From positions 1-27,992 of the forward strand of contig CAJUGD010000043.1 in NCBI GenBank assembly GCA_910586205.1: a stretch of DNA of 27,992 bases, in the 5' to 3' direction. The notes below the pieces were generated by a model. The model saw nothing but the letters and a program-made list of their open reading frames with translations. It was not told where the DNA came from and ran no database searches. Positions 14,827 through 21,858 of the stretch are shown here, piece by piece; the first letter of the stretch is position 1; the number at the start of each line of letters is the position of its first letter. A program made the translations under genes and the position numbers. Origin of the DNA: an uncultured Lachnospiraceae bacterium. GTDB taxonomy: Bacteria; Bacillota; Clostridia; Lachnospirales; Lachnospiraceae.

Positions 14827-16395
14827 ATGGCACAGATTCAAGCGGCAAATCTTACATTTGCTTATGAGGGAAGCCCGGACAATATTTTTGAAAATGTTTC
14901 CTTTTGTGTGGACACAGATTGGAAGCTGGGTCTCATTGGCAGAAACGGAAAGGGAAAGACTACCTTTCTTCAGCTATTGGCAGGAAAATATGATTATTCC
15001 GGCAAGATAACAGCGCCTGCCGGGTTTGATTATTTTCCTTATGAAGTTACAGATATACAGAGAAAGGAATGCGCATCCGATTTTCTGGAAATGCTGAAAC
15101 CAGGATGTGAGGAGTGGCGGGTAATGCGGGAGCTTGCCAGACTGGATATGGATCCAGGGGTTTTATACCAGCCGTTTGAGCATTTAAGCCATGGACAGCA
15201 GACAAGGCTTTTGCTGGCCGTGTTATTTTCCGGAGAACAGGATTTTTTGCTGATTGACGAGCCGACCAATCACTTGGATCAGGAATCCAGGGAATGTGTA
15301 AAAAAATATCTTCAGGGAAAAAAGGGATATATTCTGGTTTCCCATGACCGGGATCTTTTGGATGCCTGTGCGGATCATGTGTTGGTGCTGAACCGAAAGA
15401 CCATTCAGGTACAAAGCGGGAATTTTTCTCAATGGTGGGAGGATAAGAGCCGGAAGGACAGCTTTGCCAGGAAGGAGAATGAAAAGCATTTAAAGGAAAT
15501 CGCCTCTTTAAAAAGGGCGGCGGATCAGAGCAGCAGATGGGCAGAGAAAAATGAAAGTATGAAGATCGGGTACGATCCCATCGAGAATCCTGATCATTAT
15601 CTCGGCACAAGGGCTTATATTGGGGCAAAGACCAAGAAAATGCAGAGCAGGGTGACTCAGTACAAGCGGCGCATGGAGCGGGCCATAGAGGAAAAGGAAG
15701 GGCTTTTGCAGGATATTGAAAATCCTGCTGCGTTAAAGCTCAATCCTTTGACCTTTCACAAGGAGCGCCTGATTACCTGCAGGGATTTGTCTGTCCGATA
15801 TGGTAAGGATGGAAAGGATGTGCTGAAAGGCTTTTGCTTTGAATTGATGCAGGGAGAACGAGTGTTCCTGCACGGAGGAAACGGGTGCGGAAAATCAACT
15901 TTTATAAAGACACTTCTAAAGTATGGGAAGACAGGGACTTTCTTTACGGACGGCACAGGGGAACATGTGGAAAAAGACGAGAAAGCCATGCCAATGATCT
16001 CCCAGGGAGAGCTTATGGCAGCATCCAATCTGGTGATTTCATATATTAACCAGGATACCCGCTGTCTTCACGGCGACGTGAGAGATTTCTGTGAGCAGCA
16101 GGGATTGGAAGAAAGTCTGTTCTTTGCTCTTTTGAGAAAGCTGGACATGGAGCGGGAGCAGTTTACAAAGAAGCTGGAAGATTTTTCAGAGGGGCAGAAA
16201 AAGAAGGTATTGATTGCTGCCAGCCTGCTGACGCCGGCCCATGTATATATTTGGGATGAGCCGTTAAACTATGTGGATGTCTTTTCGCGGATACAGCTTG
16301 AAGAACTACTTTTAAAATACAAGCCTACCATGATTTTAGTGGAGCATGATGTACGGTTCAGAGAGCGGATCGCCACTCGCGTGGCAGAGATGTAA
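14827..16395 (+). CDS. Lsa-type ABC-F ribosome-associated ATPase
   Basis: 522 residues, two ATPase domains and no membrane segments, as in ABC-F proteins that act on the ribosome. Domain 1 has GRNGKGKTT (38-46), LSHGQQ (near 120) and LIDEPTNHLD (near 141). The second has GGNGCGKST (near 350), FSEGQKKKV and WDEPLNYVD. The start with TDWKLGLIGRNG and the ending IWDEPLNYVDVF closely follow the Lsa group. These proteins displace lincosamide, streptogramin A and pleuromutilin drugs from the peptidyl-transferase centre. The linker between the domains (about 200-320) is basic, as expected for the P-site tRNA interaction motif. The ATG at 14827 is 7 bases after GGAGGG; an ATG at 14821 is too close. 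The leader attenuator fits induction by such drugs. The actual resistance spectrum cannot be read from sequence. Confidence 0.88.
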   Translation: MAQIQAANLTFAYEGSPDNIFENVSFCVDTDWKLGLIGRNGKGKTTFLQLLAGKYDYSGKITAPAGFDYFPYEVTDIQRKECASDFLEMLKPGCEEWRVMRELARLDMDPGVLYQPFEHLSHGQQTRLLLAVLFSGEQDFLLIDEPTNHLDQESRECVKKYLQGKKGYILVSHDRDLLDACADHVLVLNRKTIQVQSGNFSQWWEDKSRKDSFARKENEKHLKEIASLKRAADQSSRWAEKNESMKIGYDPIENPDHYLGTRAYIGAKTKKMQSRVTQYKRRMERAIEEKEGLLQDIENPAALKLNPLTFHKERLITCRDLSVRYGKDGKDVLKGFCFELMQGERVFLHGGNGCGKSTFIKTLLKYGKTGTFFTDGTGEHVEKDEKAMPMISQGELMAASNLVISYINQDTRCLHGDVRDFCEQQGLEESLFFALLRKLDMEREQFTKKLEDFSEGQKKKVLIAASLLTPAHVYIWDEPLNYVDVFSRIQLEELLLKYKPTMILVEHDVRFRERIATRVAEM

Positions 16396-16416
16396 GGAAA
16401 TACAGGGAGGAAGGAT

Positions 16417-17259
16417 ATGACTTTTTATGAAATGATAGAGGATATGTCACTTGCGCTGAACCGGGAAAAGCTGGTGATTTTTGTGGGAGCCGGAGTGTCC
16501 AAAAACTCCGGGCTTCCCACCTGGGGACAGCTTGTCCAGGAATTTGCCGGGAAGATCGACTATCCTACCAACGGCCGTCTGGCTACAGAGGAATATATCC
16601 GGATTCCTCAATATTACTATTGTCTGGATGAAAGCGAAGGTCATTCCTCCTATTACTCCCTGTTAAAATCCATGCTTCCGGAGAACATTCGCCCCAATCT
16701 GTTGGATGAGCTTATTGTATCCCTTCATCCCAAACACATTGTAACAACAAATTTTGATACGCTTTTAGACCAGGTGGCCAGCGGCTATGAGGTGATTCGG
16801 GAGGATAAGGATCTGATGACCGGGATCTCCTCTCATTATCTTTTAAAGCTTCACGGCGATATCCATCAGCCGGAGAAGCTGGTGTTTAAGGAGGATGATT
16901 ATCTTCACTATTCCCATACCCACCGGCTGATGGAAACCTTTTTAAAGTCTTTGCTGATTGATCATGTGTTTTTATTTGTGGGGTATTCTCTGAATGATTA
17001 TAATCTGAAAACTTTTGTAAGCTGGATTGAGTATATTGCAGAGGAGATGCATGTAAAGCAGCAGATGCACCGCAATTATTTTCTGTCCAGCAGCCTTCAT
17101 GCAGGAAAGGATTATCTGAGGAAATATTATGAAGGAAAGGGGCTGGAGGTCATTGATTTGTACCAGCTTCCGGATGAAGTGGAAAAACAGGCAGAGTCCG
17201 TTCCCCTTGCGGATGATCTTGGCCGAAGGACATATGCTGTGCTGGAATTGCTTTGTTAG
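16417..17259 (+). CDS. SIR2-family NAD-binding protein
   Basis: 280 residues of the SIR2_2 type. FVGAGVSKNSGLPTW (22-36) is the NAD-binding GAG loop, TTNFDTLLD (110-118) holds the conserved Asn and Asp, and LHGD carries the catalytic-type H146. FVGYSLNDYN (188-196) closes the Rossmann core. No zinc cysteines are seen, which sets it apart from classic deacetylase sirtuins. Bacterial proteins of this build are often NADases in phage defence, and others are uncharacterised. It lies 21 bp after the ABC-F gene and 56 bp before the endonuclease-helicase fusion, all on one strand, so it is likely co-transcribed with both. No transmembrane or sensor domain is attached. The defence role is an inference from family and neighbour. 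Confidence 0.85.
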   Translation: MTFYEMIEDMSLALNREKLVIFVGAGVSKNSGLPTWGQLVQEFAGKIDYPTNGRLATEEYIRIPQYYYCLDESEGHSSYYSLLKSMLPENIRPNLLDELIVSLHPKHIVTTNFDTLLDQVASGYEVIREDKDLMTGISSHYLLKLHGDIHQPEKLVFKEDDYLHYSHTHRLMETFLKSLLIDHVFLFVGYSLNDYNLKTFVSWIEYIAEEMHVKQQMHRNYFLSSSLHAGKDYLRKYYEGKGLEVIDLYQLPDEVEKQAESVPLADDLGRRTYAVLELLC

Positions 17260-17315
17260 AGTGGGTCTGACGGGAATGAATTTTAAGATATGCTCTAGGA
17301 AGAAGGAGGAGAACC

Positions 17316-20300
17316 ATGTATATTGCGGATTTGCATATTCACTCCCGGTATTCCCGGGCTACCAGCAGGGAATGTGTCCCGGAATATTTGGAGCTGTGGG
17401 CCAGAAGAAAGGGAATTGATCTTTTGGGAACAGGAGATTTTACGCATCCGGCCTGGAGGCAGGAGCTGAAGGAAAAGATGGTTCCTGCGGAAGAAGGGCT
17501 GTACTGTCTGAAAAAAGAGCTTCAGATACAGGATCGGATTCTGGGGGATAAAAGCCGTCCCAGATTTGTGATTTCCGGGGAAATCAGCTCGATCTATAAG
17601 AAAAACGGGCGGGTGCGCAAGGTACATAATCTCATTCTGCTTCCCGGGCTTTATGAGGCAGAGCTTTTATCAAAAAAACTGGAGACCATCGGCAATATTC
17701 ATTCTGACGGCCGGCCCATATTGGGGCTGGACAGCCGGGATCTGTTAGAGATTACCCTGGAAATCTGCCCCAGGGCTATTTTTGTTCCGGCTCATATCTG
17801 GACTCCTCATTTTTCCATGTTTGGAGCCTTTTCCGGGTTTGATACCGTGGAGGAATGTTTTGAGGATTTGTCACCCTATATCCATGCCTTTGAAACAGGG
17901 CTTTCTTCTGATCCGCCTATGAACTGGCGTCTGTCGGCTCTGGACCGTTTTCAGATGATCTCTAATTCGGACGCCCATTCCCCTTCCAAGCTGGGGAGGG
18001 AAGCCAATCTGCTGAATATTTCTATGAGTTATGACGGGTTATATGACGCGGTTCAAAAGGGACAGGGCCTTATGGGTACCATAGAGTTTTTCCCGGAGGA
18101 AGGAAAATATCACTATGACGGACATCGGAAATGCCATCTGTGCCTAAGTCCAAAAGAGGCAGAAAAATATCAGGGCAAATGTCCCGTGTGCGGTAAAAAA
18201 CTTATCCTGGGGGTTTCTCACCGGATTGAACAGCTTGCTGACAGGGAAGAAGGATTTGTGCCTTCAGGGGCAGCGGCTTTTGAGAGACTGACGCCGCTTC
18301 CGGAGGTGATTGCTTCCTGCACAGGCCATTTGGCTTCCAGCGCAGGGGTCATGAGACAGTATCAGAAAATGCTGGAAAAGCTGGGCTCAGAGTTTTCTAT
18401 TTTAAGAGAGCTGCCGGAAGAACAGATTCAGGACAAGTGCGGTTATCAGATTGCAGAGGGAATCCGGCGTCTGCGGCAGGGAAAGGTGAGACGTTTTCCC
18501 GGGTTTGACGGGGAGTACGGCATTATCCAATTATTTGAGCCATGGGAGCTGGAGGCCATGGAAGGGCAGATGAGCCTGTTCGGGTGGGGAGGAATGAACC
18601 TGGCTGGCGGGGAAATGACTGTAAAGGGTGAAAGCAGCAGGGGGGCAGAGGAAGATGCGGAAAGGGAAAAGCCGGAAGGAGTTGTAGCTGACAGCGGCGG
18701 GAAGGGAATAGAGAAAGAGAAACATTCGGAAGGAGTTGTAGCTGACGGCGTCGGGGAGGGAATAGAGAAGGCGAAAGATTCGAAAGGAGTTGTAGCTGAC
18801 GGTGTTGGGGAGGGAATAAAGAAGGAGAAACGTCGGAAAGGGGCAGTAGCTGATGATGTCGGGAAGAAAGCAGCAAGGGCAAAAAGTCCGGAGGCTGATG
18901 TCCTGAATGAAGAACAGCTTTTAGCGATCCAATCTATTTCTCCGCGAATAGCTGTGATTGCAGGGCCTGGAACCGGCAAGACCAAAACATTAGTGTCCCG
19001 CATTCTTTATTTGCTGCAGATCCGCAGGGTAAAGCCGTCAGAGATCACGGCAGTTACCTTTACTAATAAGGCGGCTCAAGAGATGAGAAACCGTCTGGAG
19101 AGCCGGATCGGCAAAAAAGTCACTGCAAACCGGATTCGGATCGGTACCTTTCATTCTCTGTGTAATGAGATTTTTCAGGCTTCAGGGGAAGAAATGATGC
19201 TGGCAGATGAAAGCATGACCTTGGAGATCGTCAGGGAGGTAGCAGAGGAACTTAAAATAAAGGAAAAGCCTAAATCACTGCTTAGGAGAATTTCCCAAAG
19301 AAAGCTTGCGATGGCAGAAGAAGACCAGAGAAAAGCAGAGAAATCCGCAGACGCAGAATGCGAAATGACTGAATCCGCGGACGTGGAATGTGAAATAGTT
19401 GAATCTACAGATGAGGAATGTGAAATAGCTGAATCTACAGATGAGAAATGTGAAATAGCTGAATCTACAGATGAGGAATGTGAAATGACTGAATCCGCAG
19501 GCAATGTACGGACAAGTATCGAAAAAGGGCTGCCTAGCCAGAAAGACCAGGATCTGCAGAAGCTTAATCAGGCCGTAAAATGCTATCAGGACCGTCTTGC
19601 AGCTTTAAACGCCTTGGATTTTGACGATCTTCTTATCAAAGGACTGGAAAAGGCAAAAGAGTGCAATCAGACATTTCCTTATCTTTTGGTGGACGAATTT
19701 CAGGATCTCAGTCCGCTGCAGTACAGGTTAATCCAGGCATGGAGCCGGCACGGAAGGGAACTTTTTATCATTGGGGATCCTAATCAGTCTATATACGGCT
19801 TTAGAGGGGCTCATGACAAAAGCTTCCAACAGTTTTGCCAGGAAGAATCTATAGAAAAAATCAGCCTGAAAAAGAATTACCGTTCATCACCAGAGATTTT
19901 GACATCAGCATTGCTTGTGCTGGGAGATCCCGGGACGACTCTGGTACCAATGCAGAAATCCGGCTTTCCGGTTCGTCTGGTAAATGCGCCTACCCAGCGG
20001 CAGGAAGCGATCTTTGCGGCCAAGGAAATCAACCGTCTGATCGGCGGAATGGATATGTTAGACACCCAGGAAGGATTTTCCTGTCCGGATGACCGCAGTC
20101 CCAGAAGCTTTGCAGATATTGCAATTCTGTACCGCACCCACCGCCAGGCAGAGCTTTTAGAAACCTGTCTTAAAAAAGAAGGGATTCCTTATGTTGTCAC
20201 AGGACGGGAAGAATTTTTAGAGGAGGATTCGGTTCGGGGAAGCCTGGGATTTTTCAAAAGCCTGATTCATCCCCAGGATCTTCTGGCTCGGAGACAGTAC

Positions 20301-20894
20301 CTGAAGCTTTTGTGGAATGTGAAAGAGGAGGATCTTTCCCAATGCGGTTATCCTGCTTTAGCCGAAAGATACCAGCCTCTCTGCAGACGGGGAAATCCTC
20401 GGAAGCTGTGGGATTCATGGAGAAAGGATATGGATCTTCTTTCCGATCCAGCTATGGAAAAGCTGGCTTCCATGGCAGTATTTTATAAGACTATGGAGGA
20501 AATGCTTACAGCGCTGGCATTTGGGAGAGAAAGCGACTTAAAGCGGTGCGGAGGAAAGCACTATACCTCTGATTCTGTAACCCTGATGACCATTCACGGC
20601 GCAAAAGGGCTGGAGTTCCCTGTGGTGCTTCTGCATGGTCTTAAAGCCGGACTTATTCCTCTGGAATATCCAGGTAGAGAGACTGATTTAGAGGAGGAGC
20701 GAAGGCTTCTCTATGTGGCTATGACCAGGGCAAAGGAAGAACTGATTTTGACCAGCTCAGGAGAGCCTTCCATTTTCGTCAAACAGGTTTCGGAAAATAC
20801 TTTTGTGCGGCAGCAGACCAGGATGAGAAATAGAAGCCAGGAACAAGGACATCAGATGACTTTGTTTGAGTTTGGGGAAATTGGTGAAGAGTGA
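17316..20894 (+). CDS. Endonuclease Q-like PHP nuclease fused to UvrD/PcrA-type helicase
   Basis: 1192 residues. Residues 1 to about 410 match endonuclease Q: PHP metal ligands in DLHIHSRYSR (H7, H9), GTGDFTHP, ISGEIS, AHIWTPHF and SNSDAHSP, then a zinc ribbon (CHLC and CPVCGK) followed by GVSHRIEQLADREEG. EndoQ nicks DNA 5' of deaminated bases and abasic sites. Residues 455-526 are an 18-residue repeat linker. The superfamily 1 helicase follows: AGPGTGKTKT, TFTNKAAQEM, GTFHSL, LLVDEFQDLSP, GDPNQSIYGFRG, KNYRSS, MTIHGAKGLEF and LLYVAMTRAK. A 50-residue acidic repeat (676-725) interrupts it between GTFHSL and the DEFQD box. The helicase part is shorter than PcrA, so the 2B region is probably reduced. 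Suggested role: unwinding coupled to nicking in repair of deaminated DNA, or defence with the SIR2 gene. The ATG follows AAGGAGGAG. Confidence 0.9.
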   Translation: MYIADLHIHSRYSRATSRECVPEYLELWARRKGIDLLGTGDFTHPAWRQELKEKMVPAEEGLYCLKKELQIQDRILGDKSRPRFVISGEISSIYKKNGRVRKVHNLILLPGLYEAELLSKKLETIGNIHSDGRPILGLDSRDLLEITLEICPRAIFVPAHIWTPHFSMFGAFSGFDTVEECFEDLSPYIHAFETGLSSDPPMNWRLSALDRFQMISNSDAHSPSKLGREANLLNISMSYDGLYDAVQKGQGLMGTIEFFPEEGKYHYDGHRKCHLCLSPKEAEKYQGKCPVCGKKLILGVSHRIEQLADREEGFVPSGAAAFERLTPLPEVIASCTGHLASSAGVMRQYQKMLEKLGSEFSILRELPEEQIQDKCGYQIAEGIRRLRQGKVRRFPGFDGEYGIIQLFEPWELEAMEGQMSLFGWGGMNLAGGEMTVKGESSRGAEEDAEREKPEGVVADSGGKGIEKEKHSEGVVADGVGEGIEKAKDSKGVVADGVGEGIKKEKRRKGAVADDVGKKAARAKSPEADVLNEEQLLAIQSISPRIAVIAGPGTGKTKTLVSRILYLLQIRRVKPSEITAVTFTNKAAQEMRNRLESRIGKKVTANRIRIGTFHSLCNEIFQASGEEMMLADESMTLEIVREVAEELKIKEKPKSLLRRISQRKLAMAEEDQRKAEKSADAECEMTESADVECEIVESTDEECEIAESTDEKCEIAESTDEECEMTESAGNVRTSIEKGLPSQKDQDLQKLNQAVKCYQDRLAALNALDFDDLLIKGLEKAKECNQTFPYLLVDEFQDLSPLQYRLIQAWSRHGRELFIIGDPNQSIYGFRGAHDKSFQQFCQEESIEKISLKKNYRSSPEILTSALLVLGDPGTTLVPMQKSGFPVRLVNAPTQRQEAIFAAKEINRLIGGMDMLDTQEGFSCPDDRSPRSFADIAILYRTHRQAELLETCLKKEGIPYVVTGREEFLEEDSVRGSLGFFKSLIHPQDLLARRQYLKLLWNVKEEDLSQCGYPALAERYQPLCRRGNPRKLWDSWRKDMDLLSDPAMEKLASMAVFYKTMEEMLTALAFGRESDLKRCGGKHYTSDSVTLMTIHGAKGLEFPVVLLHGLKAGLIPLEYPGRETDLEEERRLLYVAMTRAKEELILTSSGEPSIFVKQVSENTFVRQQTRMRNRSQEQGHQMTLFEFGEIGEE
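18678..18893 (+). repeat. Four in-frame 54-bp tandem repeats encoding the nuclease-helicase linker
   Basis: Units start at 18678, 18732, 18786 and 18840, each 18 codons. The consensus is GVVADGVGEGIEKEK plus three variable residues, and the fourth unit is the most diverged. The tract encodes a charged, Gly-rich linker (residues 455-526) exactly between the EndoQ-like and helicase domains. Confidence 0.9.
19341..19490 (+). repeat. Five in-frame 30-bp tandem repeats inside the helicase domain
   Basis: Units start at 19341, 19371, 19401, 19431 and 19461, each encoding a variant of ESTDEECEIA (residues 676-725). The middle three units are almost identical at the DNA level, which suggests recent expansion. 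The product is strongly acidic with one cysteine every ten residues. It lies between helicase motifs Ib and II, where a surface insertion can be tolerated. Confidence 0.9.
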
Positions 20895-20924
20895 TCATTT
20901 GTTTTGCTGCTATTTCTATCTGTT

Positions 20925-20989
20925 AGCCATATGACAATAAATGGCTTTTGCATTCTCTTGGCTAATCACTTTTTAGGGTTAGCCAAGAG
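20925..20989. terminator. Two hairpins after the nuclease-helicase gene
   Basis: AGCCAT at 20925-20930 pairs with ATGGCT at 20941-20946, followed by TTTT. CTCTTGGCTAA at 20955-20965 pairs perfectly with TTAGCCAAGAG at 20979-20989 (11 bp, 13-base loop). The second lacks a long T-tract. Together they probably end the ABC-F/SIR2/helicase operon and would also meet any transcription coming leftward from the promoter at 21297-21325. Confidence 0.55.
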
Positions 20990-21243
20990 ATGAATTATTG
21001 TTTTGTCTGTATTAATTCTTACGTTTCTAAATCTTGGTTTTTTGTTTTCTATTTCCTATACTTATATTTCTATGATCTTATTCTTATTTTGTTCTAAATG
21101 TATTCTCTTTAAAAATCATAAATGAAATTTCAGAATGAATTTATTTTAAGAAAATGTTTTAGGAACAAAGATAAAAGAAAAGGGAAATTGTGCAAAGAGA
21201 TTCTGGTTTTGGGGGAGAAAGAGTGATTATAGAGGGAAAATAT
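20990..21243. other. AT-rich intergenic stretch without recognised features
   Basis: Very T-rich and then A-rich sequence between the terminator hairpins and the first inverted repeat. I see no ORF with a ribosome site, no clean promoter and no strong hairpin. It may be a remnant, a spacer or a protein-binding region next to the putative switch. Confidence 0.5.
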
Positions 21244-21290
21244 GTAATCTGAGTGCAACACAAGTTATAATTGTGTTGCACTCAGATTAC
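21244..21290. repeat. Left inverted repeat: perfect 20-bp-arm palindrome
   Basis: GTAATCTGAGTGCAACACAA (21244-21263), 7-base spacer GTTATAA, then the exact reverse complement (21271-21290). The central 35 bases (21250-21284) recur in inverted orientation at 21528-21562 without a mismatch, including the asymmetric spacer. The flanking arm bases GTAATC/GATTAC are unique to this copy. Confidence 0.95.
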
Positions 21291-21562
21291 TTCGTAATAA
21301 TAGCACTCTTTTTTCTATATTGCAAGGTTTTTTCGGCTCAAAAGGTTAAGATTTTCTGGAAAAACAAGGTGGAATTTCTTAAGAAATGGTTTTTCCTGTC
21401 TTTTTTTGCGGGTATTTTCCGGTTGGAATATGCGGTGTTTTTGCCTGTTTTCCGGGGTGTCATTGGAACGTCTATGTGTTTGGAAACCCTTATAATTCAA
21501 CGTTTTCCCCGGTTTTTCGACAGACTATGAGTGCAACACAATTATAACTTGTGTTGCACTCA
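21250..21562. other. Candidate invertible DNA segment (promoter switch) before the polysaccharide locus
   Basis: Two identical 35-bp inverted repeats enclose 243 bp (21285-21527) with no credible gene. The enclosed DNA carries a promoter (21297-21325) on the minus strand, pointing away from the LoaP and polysaccharide genes. Inversion between the repeats would place it about 330 bp upstream of the first LoaP gene, pointing at it. The size and arrangement match known invertible promoters of gut bacterial capsule loci. No recombinase gene is in the window. Inversion itself is not shown by one sequence. Both palindromes are perfect beyond the shared core in the present orientation, so this may be the ancestral state or inversion may be rare. 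Confidence 0.5.
21297..21325 (-). promoter_or_regulatory. Sigma-A-type promoter inside the inverted-repeat segment, facing left
   Basis: On the minus strand: TTGCAA (21325-21320), 17 bases, TATTAT (21302-21297). Transcription would start at about 21290, at the edge of the left palindrome, and run toward the end of the nuclease-helicase gene where no gene on that strand is seen. An overlapping second option is TTGAGC, 16 bases, TATAGA on the same strand. In this orientation it serves no visible gene. Confidence 0.6.
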
Positions 21563-21565
21563 TAG
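21525..21565. repeat. Right inverted repeat: perfect 17-bp-arm palindrome
   Basis: CTATGAGTGCAACACAA (21525-21541), spacer TTATAAC, then the exact reverse complement (21549-21565). Its central 35 bases are the exact reverse complement of the left copy's central 35 bases, so the two copies are in inverted orientation. The outer arm bases CTA/TAG differ from the left copy. Confidence 0.95.
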
Positions 21566-21858
21566 ACGAACCTGTACCTGCTTTTTGGAGCCATATGATT
21601 GTTTATCATAAAAAGGCTGTGAAGACCGGGAAAGGCTGAATTGATACAAAACCGGGAAGGGAAGATGTGAGCCTGGAGACTGCATTTCCCGGAAAGGGGT
21701 TATATTGGCTGCAGCGTTTTTTGCGGCATCCATAGTCTGGATCCTTAAATAATGTGATCGGGAAATGGCGAAGCCTGCTCTTTTGTGGGGAAAGCTTTCA
21801 CGGATACTTAAGAGATTATCAGGCTATAGGAAACTTCAGGGGAGAATGGAGGAAGCTT
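21566..21858 (+). promoter_or_regulatory. Leader region before the LoaP genes
   Basis: 293 bases without a gene. Hairpins: TATGAT/ATCATA (21594-21610) and CCGGGAA/TTCCCGG (21652-21658 with 21686-21692). The purine-rich motif CGGGAA-A/G-GG occurs several times (near 21627, 21653 and 21690). A weak promoter candidate is TTGCGG at 21721-21726 with TTAAAT 18 bases later. LoaP proteins act through hairpins in long leaders, so these structures are candidates for its recruitment site; this is inference. Confidence 0.35.

Noticed and set aside
18446..19003. Long minus-strand ORF opposite the helicase linker
   Set aside because: It is an antisense reading of the 54-bp repeats and flanking coding sequence. 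The sense frame carries the conserved domains.
19341..19490. 30-bp repeats that could suggest a CRISPR array
   Set aside because: The units are contiguous without spacers, lie in frame inside a helicase gene and differ by substitutions, so they are a coding minisatellite.
21463..21496. Rightward promoter near the right inverted repeat (TTGGAA with TATAAT at 21491-21496)
   Set aside because: The spacing is 22 bases and no better -35 exists at 16-18 bases, so it is much weaker than the leftward promoter. It is kept in mind as a possible basal start for the LoaP genes.
21273..21530. 85-codon ORF spanning the segment between the inverted repeats
   Set aside because: Its start lies in one palindrome and its end in the other, it has no ribosome binding site, and the Phe/Lys-rich product reflects AT-rich DNA.
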